A DNA stretch of 64,000 nucleotides from Paraburkholderia acidicola (GCF_002362315.1 NZ_MTZV01000003.1:372001-436000), one strand, 5' to 3'; shown: positions 45,665 to 54,857, counted from the stretch's first letter. Notes: a model not told the origin generated them from the sequence alone. Numbers and translations: made by a program.

Positions 45665-46051
45665 ATGACCCAATCTATTGAGCAAAAGCTGCTGTCCATC
45701 GGCGACCTGGCACGACAGACCGGCGCAAGCGTGCGTTCGATCCGCCACTACGATGAACACGCCCTGCTAACCTCCGTGCGCGCAACCAATGGCTACCGGG
45801 TGTTTCCGATCGCAGCGATCACGCAGGTCCGGCAGATTCAGCGCATGATCGCGACGGGTTTTAGCCTGGCCGATATCCTCTCGTTTCCCGACTGTATGCG
45901 CATGATCGAAGGCGCGGGAACATGCCCTGAAACTTCCGCGGCTCAACGCAAGCGACTGGCTTCGATCGAGCGTCAGATAGCGGATCTTGAACGTCGTCGT
46001 GCGCGTTTGCTGAAGACGCTGGCTGAAGGGGCGGTTCCGCCTTTAGACTAA
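45665..46051 (+). CDS. MerR-family transcriptional regulator
   Basis: 128 residues. The N-terminal winged HTH starts LLSIGDLARQTGASVRSIRHYDEHALL (about 9-35) and is followed by the long dimerisation helix with RQIQRMIATGFSLADI, then a C-terminal coiled coil. Cys residues in PDC and GTC could bind a ligand or metal, but there is no clear metal-site pattern. An ATG at 45653 is four codons further upstream. It is divergent from the secreted hydrolase gene, its likely target. Confidence 0.88.
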   Translation: MTQSIEQKLLSIGDLARQTGASVRSIRHYDEHALLTSVRATNGYRVFPIAAITQVRQIQRMIATGFSLADILSFPDCMRMIEGAGTCPETSAAQRKRLASIERQIADLERRRARLLKTLAEGAVPPLD

Positions 46052-46163
46052 CTATCGTGAAGCGGGCGACAGATCCAGCTTCTCGCTTACTACCGCTCAC
46101 TTCCCCTCACAACTCTCCGACGTCCGCTTCGGCCGACTGCGGCTCATTCAGGGAATTCACAAC

Positions 46164-47066
46164 ATGACGATTGCAGACGACCTCGGCCTGCTGATGCAAA
46201 ACCACGATGATGAACCTCAAGCAGCTGCCGAGGCCCTTCACAAGATTGCAGAGCTGGACGTACCCACGGATCAGCTCGGCCGCTTCACATGGCTCGTGGA
46301 CCACGTGATTGGTGAGAAATTCGATCGGTGGTCCGAGGCCCATGAATTGATCGTAAAGGTTATTTCGCGGCATGCTTCGTTGCCTCAACCTGCGCTTCGC
46401 CACGCCGCTGTAGCGGCGCATCTTAGTGGCAACCTGCTTGCTGGCATGGCGCTGGAACGCCGCATGACGCAAGATAGCGTACGCGCGGATCAGGCAACTA
46501 TCGCCGTGCGCGCGTCTGCTATCAGTTTCTCTATCTCGCCAGCTCGTGCGGTAGACGCGGCGGTGGCTTTGCTGTCGATCACCGAAGGTGTCGAGCAGTG
46601 GGGCGATGCAAGCGGCGTCGACGCTACGATTGCCTCAAGCCTGAACAACGCCGTCTCCGCTCTATTGGAACTGGATGATGAAACCGTCGGCCACGCCGAT
46701 GTGCGTGTTGCAATGATTCAGGGAGCGGCCGCAGCCCGGACGCTTTGGCAGCGTGCAGGAACGTGGGTCAATCACGAGCGGGCCGACTATTTATGTGCGC
46801 TGGTTTTCAACCGTATTGCCGACTATGCGAACGCGCTCGAAGCAGCCGAACGTGGTCGGCAGCTGATCGAGACGAATGGCTCCGAAGACGTGGATCGTGC
46901 GTTTCTGCTGCTCGAGTCTGCGCGTGCGCTCATTGGTCTTGCGCGGAAGGCGGAAGGCGTCGAGCGATTGCGGCAAGCGGAAACCATCACTCAGGAGTGG
47001 AACGATGAAGGACTAACGAAGTGGTTTGAAGAAAAGGCACAACCGGTTCGCGATCTGGCTGGTTGA
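46164..47066 (+). CDS. Helical-repeat protein of unknown function
   Basis: 300 residues, almost entirely helical by inspection, with helix pairs resembling a TPR-like solenoid, most clearly in the C-terminal third (YANALEAAERGRQLIETNG and following). No signal peptide or membrane segment. AGGGA is about 10 bases ahead of the ATG. The next gene, a mini-GyrB-like protein, starts 43 bp downstream on the same strand, so they form a probable two-gene unit. Family not recognised; scaffold or partner-binding is an inference. Confidence 0.75.
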   Translation: MTIADDLGLLMQNHDDEPQAAAEALHKIAELDVPTDQLGRFTWLVDHVIGEKFDRWSEAHELIVKVISRHASLPQPALRHAAVAAHLSGNLLAGMALERRMTQDSVRADQATIAVRASAISFSISPARAVDAAVALLSITEGVEQWGDASGVDATIASSLNNAVSALLELDDETVGHADVRVAMIQGAAAARTLWQRAGTWVNHERADYLCALVFNRIADYANALEAAERGRQLIETNGSEDVDRAFLLLESARALIGLARKAEGVERLRQAETITQEWNDEGLTKWFEEKAQPVRDLAG

Positions 47067-47109
47067 TGTTCGGTCGAATCCGCACAGCGTTTTCTATCGA
47101 GAGAAAGCC

Positions 47110-47664
47110 ATGCACCACGACGAACTCCTGCAGATTTCCCGCCAGCTTTCGCCCGCGGATGTCTGCGCGGAACTCCTTGCCCTAAGCGTGGTGGAATACA
47201 GTTACTCGCCCGAATCGAGAATCACGCTTGAACTTGATGGCGCGGCGGCAAAACTCACCGACACAGGCCGAGGGATGCGATTGACGCCGGATCGTGGGGA
47301 CACGCTCTCGCATGCCGAGCGGGCGCTTACCGGCTTCTATCCGTGCCTTCCCTCAAGTCCTGAGATCGAGTCGACTCTTCGCGAACTGGTTTGGGGCGAG
47401 CGAGGATCGATAGGGCCGTCCCTTGCCAACTTCGCTTGCCCATCGTTGACGTTCACCAGCATGAGGGGCGGCGAAGTGTGGTCGCAAGGCTATGGCTATG
47501 GAAAACCCGCTGGCCCGGCCGCGAGACTGGGTACGTCCGAGACAACCGGGACCATCATTGACTTCAGAACGGCAGGGGCAATCGACCACACCACGATCTC
47601 GTCGCTCGCCGACGCCTTGCGCGCCCGTATTCCTGGGCTTGTCATCACGCTTCGATTCCAGTGA
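47110..47664 (+). CDS. Stand-alone GyrB/ParE-like GHKL ATPase-domain protein
   Basis: 184 residues from ATG 47110, with GAGAGAAA upstream. The sequence follows the N-terminal ATPase of GyrB in order: a helix (5-28), strands, the ATP-binding DxGRG motif as D51-T-G-R-G55, and the late GGEVW...G-x-P...ETTGTIIDF block (120-152) that matches the GyrB segment ending in TGT-x-x-x-F. A final helix and strand (160-183) also fit. It lacks the usual E-x-x-D-N box in the first helix, the lid is shortened, and there is no transducer, TOPRIM or tail. It may bind but not hydrolyse ATP. Not a topoisomerase by itself. Confidence 0.72.
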   Translation: MHHDELLQISRQLSPADVCAELLALSVVEYSYSPESRITLELDGAAAKLTDTGRGMRLTPDRGDTLSHAERALTGFYPCLPSSPEIESTLRELVWGERGSIGPSLANFACPSLTFTSMRGGEVWSQGYGYGKPAGPAARLGTSETTGTIIDFRTAGAIDHTTISSLADALRARIPGLVITLRFQ

Positions 47665-47704
47665 ATGCGCGGGTGAATTCAATTGCGAGTCTGCGTCCCC
47701 TGAA

Positions 47705-49054
47705 CTAATCAATCGCCCTCCCCGCCGTTTCCCGCATAAACGGCAGCGGCAACAACGACACCAGGCTACAGCCGATCAGATACCACGCAGGCGCCAGGTT
47801 ATTGCCCGACAACTGGATCAACCACGTCGCGAAGAACTGCGCAAAACCACCGAAGATCGACACGCCGATACAGTAGACAATCGACATCCCCGTCGCCCGG
47901 ATGGCGCGCGGAAACAGCTCCGGCAACATCACGATGTTCGGCACCGCGGTAAACGCGACCAGCACCGCGAGCCCCGACACCACGGCGAGCAGTACCGGCA
48001 CGGTCGGCGTCGCGTTGATCGCCATGAACGCGGGATACACCGCGAGGATCAGCAGCACGCGCGAAATCCACAACACGCGCTTGCGGCCCACGCGGTCCGA
48101 CAACGCCCCCGCGAGCGGCGAGCACACCACCGTGACCGCGGCCGCGGCCCACGATGCCCACAGGGCGAGCGCCATCGGTAGATGCAGGATGCGGATCGCG
48201 TAAGTGGACAGGTAGAACAACACGATGTAGTTCGCCGCGGTGCCACCGATCGTCGTGAGCACGCCGCACACGATCGCAGCGAAATGCCGACCGAAGAGGT
48301 CCCGGACCGGTTGCATGATGGTCGCGAGATCGGGCTGCGCGGGGCCAGATACGGCCAACGGTAACGTCTCGTCGAGATGACGGCGAATATAGATGCCGAC
48401 CGGCCCCATCGCCATGCCGATCACGAACGGCACGCGCCAGCCCCAGCTTTCGAGTGCCTGCGGTGACAACCATCCCGCAAGCGCCACGCCGAGCAGCGAT
48501 CCGCACGCGATGTTGAGCCCCTGGCTCACGAACTGCCAGCTGCCGTAAAAGCCGCGCGTGCGATCGCTGCCGTACTCCAGCAGCAGCGACGTCGATGCAC
48601 CGATTTCGCCGCCGAGCGCGAAGCCCTGCACGAGCCGCGCTGCGATCACCAGCAGGGGCGCTGCGACACCGATCGCGGCGTAAGTCGGCGCGAACGCGAT
48701 CATCGCGGAACCGAGCGTCATCAGCCACAGCGTCGCGCTCATCGCCGCCTTGCGGCCCGCCCGGTCCGCATACGCGCCAAGCACGATGCCGCCGATCGGA
48801 CGCATGATGAAACCGACACCGAACGAGCCGACGGCTAGCATCAATTGTGCGAGCTGTCCTTCCACCGGAAAGTACAGCTTGCCGATGATCGTCGCGAAGA
48901 AGCTGTACACCGTGAAATCGAAAAACTCGAGGCCATTGCCGAGCGTGATTGCGGCAATCGCTTTTGCACGGTGTGCGGGCGTCGTCGTGCGGTTATCCGA
49001 CACGTCTTGCGCGGATTCCGTCGATGGCGCAGTCGGTGCAGCTGGATAGTTCAT
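47705..49054 (-). CDS. MFS transporter, metabolite:H+ symporter type
   Basis: 449 residues, about 12 hydrophobic segments. ITLGNGLEFFDFTVYSFFA (about 36-54) and the loop motif GAYADRAGRKAAM (about 93-105) are typical of the metabolite:proton symporter subfamily (citrate, ketoglutarate, proline-betaine carriers). GGEIGA at about 148-153 supports this. Start ATG 49054 has GGGAGG eight bases upstream. It directly follows the M20 amidohydrolase gene on the same strand (61-bp gap), so it may take up that enzyme's substrate or its product. Confidence 0.92.
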   Translation of the reverse strand: MNYPAAPTAPSTESAQDVSDNRTTTPAHRAKAIAAITLGNGLEFFDFTVYSFFATIIGKLYFPVEGQLAQLMLAVGSFGVGFIMRPIGGIVLGAYADRAGRKAAMSATLWLMTLGSAMIAFAPTYAAIGVAAPLLVIAARLVQGFALGGEIGASTSLLLEYGSDRTRGFYGSWQFVSQGLNIACGSLLGVALAGWLSPQALESWGWRVPFVIGMAMGPVGIYIRRHLDETLPLAVSGPAQPDLATIMQPVRDLFGRHFAAIVCGVLTTIGGTAANYIVLFYLSTYAIRILHLPMALALWASWAAAAVTVVCSPLAGALSDRVGRKRVLWISRVLLILAVYPAFMAINATPTVPVLLAVVSGLAVLVAFTAVPNIVMLPELFPRAIRATGMSIVYCIGVSIFGGFAQFFATWLIQLSGNNLAPAWYLIGCSLVSLLPLPFMRETAGRAID

Positions 49055-49115
49055 GCCTGTTTCCTCCCGGTTGCTGCATCCTGCATCGCGTGTGCGTACG
49101 TGTTCGTGCGCGTGC

Positions 49116-50288
49116 TCAGACCAGAAACGATTCGGCCAGCCGCACCCAGTACGCCGCGCCCGTTGCGAGGCACGCGTCGTTAAAGTCGTAGCCAGGGTTG
49201 TGCACCATGCAGCCGCCCTCGCCATCGCCGTTGCCGATGATCAGATAGCTGCCCGCACATCGCTCGAGCAGGAACGCGAAGTCTTCGCTGCCGGTAAGCG
49301 GCTCCATGTCGGGCAGCACACCGGTGTCTCCTACCCAGTCGAGTGCGACCTGCTTCGCAAAGCCGGTCATCGCCACATCGTTGACGAGCACCGGATAGCG
49401 CCGCTGATAATCGATCTCCGCATGCGCGCCGTACACCGCGGCCTGGGCGTGGATCACCTCGGTGATGCGCTGCTGCAACTGATCGCGTACCTGCGGCTTC
49501 AATGCGCGCACCGACAAACGCATCTCAGCGCTTTCGGGAATCACGTTCGGCGCTTCGCCCGCGTGGATCGCGCCGACCGTGATGATCGCCATGTCGAGCG
49601 GTGCGATGTTGCGCGCGACGATGGTCTGCAGCGCGAGCACGATTTGCGCGCACACGACGACTGGATCGATGGCCTTGTGCGGCATCGCGCCGTGGCCGCC
49701 GCGGCCGGTCACCTTCGCGATCACCGTATCCGACGAGGCCATGAATGGCCCGGGCAGGAAGCCGAACTTACCGGTGGGAAAGCCTGGCATGTTGTGCATT
49801 GCAAAGACCGCATCGCAAGGGAAATGCTCGAACAGACCGTCTTCGAGCATTTTCTTCGCGCCTGCCAGACCTTCTTCGGCGGGCTGGAAAATCAGGTTTA
49901 GCGTGCCGTCGAATGTGCGCTCTTGGGCGAGATGTTTTGCAGCGGCGAGCAGCATTGCTGTGTGGCCATCGTGGCCGCATGCGTGCATCTTGCCGGGAAT
50001 CGTACTCGCGTACGGCAGGCCGGTTTGCTCGTGGATCGGCAGTGCGTCCATATCGGCTCGCAGGCCAAGCCGGCGCGCACCACTGCCTACTTTCAGTTGC
50101 CCCACGACGCCGGTCTTGCCGAGCCCGCGATGGACTGTGTAACCCCACTGTGTGAGACGTTCGGCGACGAGATCGGCCGTTGCAAATTCCTCGTATGCGA
50201 GTTCAGGATGCGCGTGAATTTTCTGCCGTAGAGCAATCATTTCCGCTTCGAGAGCGGCAATGCCAGCCGGAATGACCATCGTGTTCAT
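49116..50288 (-). CDS. M20-family amidohydrolase (hippurate hydrolase-like)
   Basis: 390-residue metal-dependent amidohydrolase of the M20D group. Metal-binding residues are in HACGHDGHTAM (about 103-113), PAEEG (about 139-143) and the C-terminal GSEDFAFL. The group removes acyl groups from amino acids such as hippurate or N-acetyl amino acids. The ATG at 50288 has GGAGG ahead. An MHS-type transporter gene follows and a LysR gene is divergent, together forming a likely uptake-and-hydrolysis unit. Cytoplasmic. Confidence 0.92.
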   Translation of the reverse strand: MNTMVIPAGIAALEAEMIALRQKIHAHPELAYEEFATADLVAERLTQWGYTVHRGLGKTGVVGQLKVGSGARRLGLRADMDALPIHEQTGLPYASTIPGKMHACGHDGHTAMLLAAAKHLAQERTFDGTLNLIFQPAEEGLAGAKKMLEDGLFEHFPCDAVFAMHNMPGFPTGKFGFLPGPFMASSDTVIAKVTGRGGHGAMPHKAIDPVVVCAQIVLALQTIVARNIAPLDMAIITVGAIHAGEAPNVIPESAEMRLSVRALKPQVRDQLQQRITEVIHAQAAVYGAHAEIDYQRRYPVLVNDVAMTGFAKQVALDWVGDTGVLPDMEPLTGSEDFAFLLERCAGSYLIIGNGDGEGGCMVHNPGYDFNDACLATGAAYWVRLAESFLV

Positions 50289-50368
50289 GTTCGTGCCTCC
50301 ACCCATGTCGGTATCGGACCAGCATAGCCGCCGATATTTTTGACGGGCAGGCGTAGAATCGTCGCAAT

Positions 50369-50425
50369 GGCAACCTGTGGTTGCCACCCTTACCCGGCTT
50401 ACCCGGCTTACCCGGCTTACCCGGC
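50369..50425. repeat. Hairpin and four 9-bp tandem repeats in a divergent promoter region
   Basis: GGCAACC (50369-50375), TGT, GGTTGCC (50379-50385) form a perfect 7-bp dyad. It is followed by four exact tandem copies of TTACCCGGC at 50390-50425, ending nine bases before the LysR start at 50435. The location suggests operator and repeat-length-variable leader DNA. Confidence 0.75.
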
Positions 50426-50434
50426 TTTGCGTCT

Positions 50435-51385
50435 ATGAAACTTCACCAGCTCAGCACACTTGCGGCAATCGCCGACACCGGCAGCCTGCGCGCCGCCGCC
50501 CGTTCGCTCGACGTTTCGCCGGCAGCCGTGACCAAGGCCGTGCGCGAACTCGAAGCGGATCTGCATACGCCGCTCGTGATCCGCAATACCAACGGCATTA
50601 CCTTCACCGAATACGGTCGCGTGCTCGTCGTGCATGCGCGGCTCGTGCTCGGGCAGCTCGCGCGCGCCGAAGCCGAACTCGATGCGATGCGCGGTGCGGC
50701 GGCCGGCAAGCTGTCGATCGGTGTCACACCGTGGGTCGCGTTGACGTTTCTGCCGGCCACCGTGTTGCGCTTTCGCGAGCGGATGCCGGAGGTGCAGCTT
50801 GAATTCTTCGAAGGGCTGCTTGCGGTCGTGCAACCGCGGCTGCGCGACGGCACGCTCGATTTTTCGATCGGCCGGCCACCGCCCGCGTCACCGCAATCGG
50901 AGTTTCATCATGAGCCGCTGTTCTCGACACATTCTGCGGTGATCGCGCGACGTGGTCATCCGCTCGCCAACTGCCGCTCGCTGCTCGAACTCGAAAACGC
51001 GGAATGGGTGTTGAACTGGGACCCGGCGAGTCGGGAATCGATGGCGGACAACCTGTTCCTGCGACGCGGCATGCGCGTGCCGCGCACGATCCATCTCGCG
51101 CACTCGTTTGCGATTCTGACCGGGTTGATCGCTCACACGGACATGCTCAGCATCTGTCCGTGGCCGCTCGTCGAGCTGAGTATGGCGAAGGAAAATCTGT
51201 GCGCACTGCCGCTGCGCGAAACTGTCGATGAAACCACGGTCAGCGTCACCGCGCGGCGCAGTTCGCCGCCGGGGCCGGCTGGCAGGTGCTTTCTCGACTG
51301 CCTGCATGAGGTGATCGACGAAGGTGCGCGCTCGCGGGACCCGGATATGCGTCGGTTGTTTCATTCGATTGAATTGCTGTTGTAG
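50435..51385 (+). CDS. LysR-family transcriptional regulator
   Basis: 316 residues from ATG 50435: N-terminal winged HTH (about 3-62, with GSLRAAARSLDVSPAAVTKA) and an effector domain from about 90. The frame extends 18 codons upstream through the 9-bp tandem repeats, giving a Pro-Gly-Leu repeat, which I do not accept as coding. It is divergent from the amidohydrolase-transporter pair, the likely targets. Effector unknown. The HTH is closest to LysR proteins that regulate amidohydrolases and organic-acid use. Confidence 0.9.
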   Translation: MKLHQLSTLAAIADTGSLRAAARSLDVSPAAVTKAVRELEADLHTPLVIRNTNGITFTEYGRVLVVHARLVLGQLARAEAELDAMRGAAAGKLSIGVTPWVALTFLPATVLRFRERMPEVQLEFFEGLLAVVQPRLRDGTLDFSIGRPPPASPQSEFHHEPLFSTHSAVIARRGHPLANCRSLLELENAEWVLNWDPASRESMADNLFLRRGMRVPRTIHLAHSFAILTGLIAHTDMLSICPWPLVELSMAKENLCALPLRETVDETTVSVTARRSSPPGPAGRCFLDCLHEVIDEGARSRDPDMRRLFHSIELLL

Positions 51386-51392
51386 CCCACCA

Positions 51393-52286
51393 CTAGTCCA
51401 GATAGTCCACAGCCTGTTTTCGCAACATCGCACCGAAGTCATCGAGCCATTCGATCGACAGCCGCCAGCTCTGCCAGTACAGATCGATGTCGACATGCTT
51501 GCTGGGCGCGAACTCGACGAGTTCGCCGCTTGCCAGATACGGCGCGATCATCCGTTCCGGACACATTCCCCATGCAAGCCCGATCACACACGCGCGCAGA
51601 AAACCCGCGACGTTTGGAATCCAGTGCATCGGCGGATCGATCTCTGCCCGCGTGATGCGCCGGATAAAGCGTTTCTGCAACTGGTCCTTCGGATTGAACT
51701 CGACGCTCGGCGCGTTGCGCAACGCGTCGCGACTCACGCCCGCCGCGAAGTAGCGCGCATGAAACGCCGGCGAACAGACCGCGTGATAGCGCATCCTGCC
51801 AAGCCGCACTGAGCGGCAGCCCTGCACCGGCTCCGCCTGGGTCGTCACAGCGCCTTGCACGCTGCCATCGCGGATATGTTGCGCAGTGTGGTCCTGATCG
51901 TCGATGACGAGATCGAGCAGGACCGATCGCTCGATGCAGAAATCGGCCACCGCATCGAGAAACCATGTGCCGACACTGTCGTCGTTGACCCCGATACGCA
52001 AGGTCGGCCACCCGCCTTCCTGCGCGCCAGGCAGCGCGGGCATCCGGCCGCCCAGATCGGCTTCGAGTAACTGCACGCGCTCGGTGTGCCGGCACAACAG
52101 CGCCCCCGAAGCTGTCGCGACACACGGTTGCCCGCGCTTCACCAGCACACTGCCGACCCGCTCCTCAAGCAGCTTCACCCGCTGAGATACCGCGGAGGGC
52201 GTGACGTTCAACGCCTTCGCCGCGCGATCGAACGAACCATGGCGCACCACCGCGGCCAGTGCATCGAGCAGTGCGTAGTCGAGCAT
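51393..52286 (-). CDS. argP: LysR-family regulator ArgP
   Basis: 297-residue LysR-type regulator. The HTH (about 2-60) begins LDYALLDALAAVVRHGSFDRAAKALNVTPSAVSQ in the ArgP/LysG style. It is divergent from an ArgO-type exporter gene, the usual ArgP target, which it activates in response to arginine or other basic amino acids. The 98 bp between the two starts hold the shared control region. The pairing raises the confidence of both calls. Confidence 0.9.
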   Translation of the reverse strand: MLDYALLDALAAVVRHGSFDRAAKALNVTPSAVSQRVKLLEERVGSVLVKRGQPCVATASGALLCRHTERVQLLEADLGGRMPALPGAQEGGWPTLRIGVNDDSVGTWFLDAVADFCIERSVLLDLVIDDQDHTAQHIRDGSVQGAVTTQAEPVQGCRSVRLGRMRYHAVCSPAFHARYFAAGVSRDALRNAPSVEFNPKDQLQKRFIRRITRAEIDPPMHWIPNVAGFLRACVIGLAWGMCPERMIAPYLASGELVEFAPSKHVDIDLYWQSWRLSIEWLDDFGAMLRKQAVDYLD

Positions 52287-52384
52287 TAGCGTTCCTTAAT
52301 CTACGTTAGTGAAATTAGCTTTTGTTACTTCCATCGATGCCACAGACTAGCGCGTCTCCTCACCTTCCGTCTACTGGATCGACT

Positions 52385-53017
52385 ATGTCCTGGCTGGCTT
52401 TCTCTCACGGCGCGGCGCTGTGCGCGTCGTTGATCGTGACCATCGGTGCGCAGAACGCGTTCGTGCTCAGGCAGGGCATCATGCGCTCGCACATCGGCAA
52501 GATCATCGTGCTGTGCATGTTGTCGGATTTCGCGCTGATCGCGGCTGGCGTTGGCGGTGCGTCGGCGCTTGTCGAGCGTTATCCGACGTTCGTGCACGCC
52601 ATGCTGTACGCCGGGCTCGCCTATCTTGCGTGGTTTGGTATCAGCGCGTTGCGCCGCGCATGGCGGCCCGGACATGCTGCGCTCGACGCCAACGCTTCAA
52701 ACACGCCGACGATGCCGACACAGCAAACCCAGCGCACCTGGCCGATCGTTCTGACGACGCTCGCGCTTACGTGGCTCAATCCGCACGTGTATCTCGACAC
52801 ATTCCTGTTGATCGGCACCGCCGGCGCACGCGAACCGATCGAGGCGCGCACGGCGTTCGCACTCGGCGCGATGGTCGTCAGTGCGGTGTGGTTCGTTGGT
52901 GTCGGCTATGGTGCGCGCGCACTCGCGCCGTTGTTTCGCCGGGCGGGTGCGTGGCGTGTGCTCGATGGCGCGATCGGCAGTATGGTTTTGTTGATCGCTG
53001 TCACGCAGTTGCGCTAG
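52385..53017 (+). CDS. argO: ArgO/LysE-family amino acid exporter
   Basis: 210-residue LysE-superfamily exporter with about six hydrophobic segments. The signature TIGAQNAFVLRQG (about 19-31) is the ArgO/YggA hallmark, and LNPHVYLDTFLLIG (about 128-141) is the second conserved block. It exports arginine and related basic amino acids across the inner membrane. The ATG at 52385 is chosen because the ArgO N-terminus begins there; 21 earlier codons are not family-like. Regulated by divergent argP. Confidence 0.92.
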   Translation: MSWLAFSHGAALCASLIVTIGAQNAFVLRQGIMRSHIGKIIVLCMLSDFALIAAGVGGASALVERYPTFVHAMLYAGLAYLAWFGISALRRAWRPGHAALDANASNTPTMPTQQTQRTWPIVLTTLALTWLNPHVYLDTFLLIGTAGAREPIEARTAFALGAMVVSAVWFVGVGYGARALAPLFRRAGAWRVLDGAIGSMVLLIAVTQLR

Positions 53018-53514
53018 TTCCCCGCTTCGTCGTGTGCGATGTGTGCTGCCAGATCCTCGATCTGCGCGGGCGCGAATACCACGATGCCATGCTGACGCAA
53101 CAACGCGGCAGTCACACCCGCACCGGAATGCATCGTGCCGCTGAAGGTGCCGTCGTACAGGAAACCGCTACCGCACGATGGACTGCCGTCGGCGAGTAGT
53201 GCATAGCGACATCCATGTGCCTGAGCCTGATCGAGCGCGGACCGCGCGCCTGCGACGAACATCGCCGTAACGTCAGCGCCCACGTCGTCTTCGATCGTCG
53301 CGGCAGCGGCAAGCACGTCATCACCGCTGCGCCGTAACTGGATCTCTGCCGGTCTGCGTGGCGTGTCAAAACCGCCCGCAACCTCCGGGCACACGATCAC
53401 AAGCCGCCCCTCGTCGGACCATCGTTGCCACAGTGCGTTGCGAATGGTTTTCGCCTTGCCGTCATAGCGCACCGGCAAACCGGCAAGGCAAGCACTGACG
53501 AGTATCTTCTGCAT
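53014..53514 (-). CDS. DUF523 family protein
   Basis: 166-residue DUF523 protein. The N-terminus has the conserved VSACLAG (about 6-12) and YDGK; a second Cys motif is SPSCGSG (about 111-117). These Cys residues look like metal or redox ligands, but the function is not established. The stop overlaps the 3' end of argO by four bases in convergent orientation. A 219-bp gap follows on the other side. Confidence 0.9.
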   Translation of the reverse strand: MQKILVSACLAGLPVRYDGKAKTIRNALWQRWSDEGRLVIVCPEVAGGFDTPRRPAEIQLRRSGDDVLAAAATIEDDVGADVTAMFVAGARSALDQAQAHGCRYALLADGSPSCGSGFLYDGTFSGTMHSGAGVTAALLRQHGIVVFAPAQIEDLAAHIAHDEAGN

Positions 53515-53733
53515 TGTGTTTAAGGGAGATGGGTAGTCCCTCGCGGGGCGTGTCGCGAAGTCGTTCGAGTCACTCGAACCGTGAGCTTGCCTACGTATGC
53601 CTCGATTGGCAAATCACAAGCTGCGGCACGGCTGGGCACAGCAGTTGCTGATGCATGTCGCGGTCCGGCGAACCACGCCAGATGCCGACTGCCAACCCTA
53701 AACTATTCCAGCCAGCCATCGGTGGGAGGTCTC

Positions 53734-53895
53734 ATGCTTCGATACGCTGCAATCTTCTTCGTCATCGCGATCATCGCCGCGGTATTCGGCTTTGGCGGCA
53801 TCGCGGCCGGCGCCGCGGAAATCGCCAAAGTCCTGTTCTTCATCTTTGTCGTGATCTTCCTCGTGACCTTGCTGATGGGAGTTATCCGGCGTTGA
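53734..53895 (+). CDS. DUF1328 small membrane protein
   Basis: 53-residue protein with two hydrophobic segments joined by a Gly/Ala-rich turn ([12 protein letters not shown]), the DUF1328 pattern. These short proteins are widespread in Proteobacteria and often stress-related. GGGAGG lies ahead of the ATG at 53734; the longer frame upstream is not used. Confidence 0.88.
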   Translation: MLRYAAIFFVIAIIAAVFGFGGIAAGAAEIAKVLFFIFVVIFLVTLLMGVIRR

Positions 53896-53951
53896 TGTGG
53901 GTATCGGAGTGACGGCAAGGTGCGCACGCTCCGGTCCGCAACACGGTTCGA

Positions 53952-54857
53952 TCAGTGCGACGCCGCATCTTGCTCAAGCGCAGCGTCGCCAGATGCATCG
54001 ATGTTCAACTCTTCGCACAGGAAGTCATACAGTGTCCGCACAGCCGCCGCCTGCGCGCCAGGCGTCTCGCGCATGAACAATGCAAAATCGGCGCGAGGCG
54101 GCTCGGGCAGGCGATCGCCACGACCCAGCACCCGCATCGATTCGTGACGGATGTTGCCGTCGAGCAGCACCGACACACCCAGCCCAGCCTCGACCGCCGA
54201 CTGCACCGCCGGCAGACTCGTGCTCGTGCAAACGATGCGCCACGCGACACCCGCACGGCGCAGCGCAGTCAGCACGCTCTGCTGCCACAGACAGCCGCCA
54301 CCGAATGCGACGACCGGCAACTCGTCGTCGGCGAACGCATCGAAGCCGCGCGCACCGACCCAGAAAAGCGGCTGGGTCCAGCTGACGAGTGGCACTGCAT
54401 CGACGAGCGCCGGATCGGCGACGATCACATCGAGCGCGCCTTCGGCGAGCCGTGCCGACAGCACGCTGCTCGTATCGACGACGATCTCCAGCGCGACCTG
54501 CGGATAGGCAACCGAAAAGCGCCGCAGCGCACGCGGCAGACGACCGACCGCGATGTCCTCGAGCATCCCGAGACGTACCGTGCCCGACACCTGCCCGGCG
54601 CTCAGCGCGCGACGGGCGTCGGCGGAGGCGCCGAGGATCGTATGTGCGTACGGCAACAGCAGATGTCCCGCTTCCGTGAGCCGCACGCCGCGCGGCGAAC
54701 GATCGAGCAGACGCTGACCGACTTCGTCTTCCAGCCTGCGCAGCTGCATGCTGACCGCCGCCTGGGTCCGCGCGAGACGCGCCGCCGCGGCGCTGACTGC
54801 GCCAGTTTCCGCCACTGTCACGAATGCGCGTAGTAGCGCGCTGTCCAGGTCTCGCAT
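53952..54857 (-). CDS. LysR-family transcriptional regulator
   Basis: 301 residues from ATG 54857; ATGs at 54866 and 54881 are in frame. HTH at about 2-60 (MRDLDSALLRAFVTVAETG, then QAAVSMQLRRLE), effector domain from about 90. It is divergent from an EamA-type exporter gene, whose promoter lies in the 120-bp gap between the two starts, and is the likely regulator. Effector unknown. Confidence 0.9.
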   Translation of the reverse strand: MRDLDSALLRAFVTVAETGAVSAAAARLARTQAAVSMQLRRLEDEVGQRLLDRSPRGVRLTEAGHLLLPYAHTILGASADARRALSAGQVSGTVRLGMLEDIAVGRLPRALRRFSVAYPQVALEIVVDTSSVLSARLAEGALDVIVADPALVDAVPLVSWTQPLFWVGARGFDAFADDELPVVAFGGGCLWQQSVLTALRRAGVAWRIVCTSTSLPAVQSAVEAGLGVSVLLDGNIRHESMRVLGRGDRLPEPPRADFALFMRETPGAQAAAVRTLYDFLCEELNIDASGDAALEQDAASH

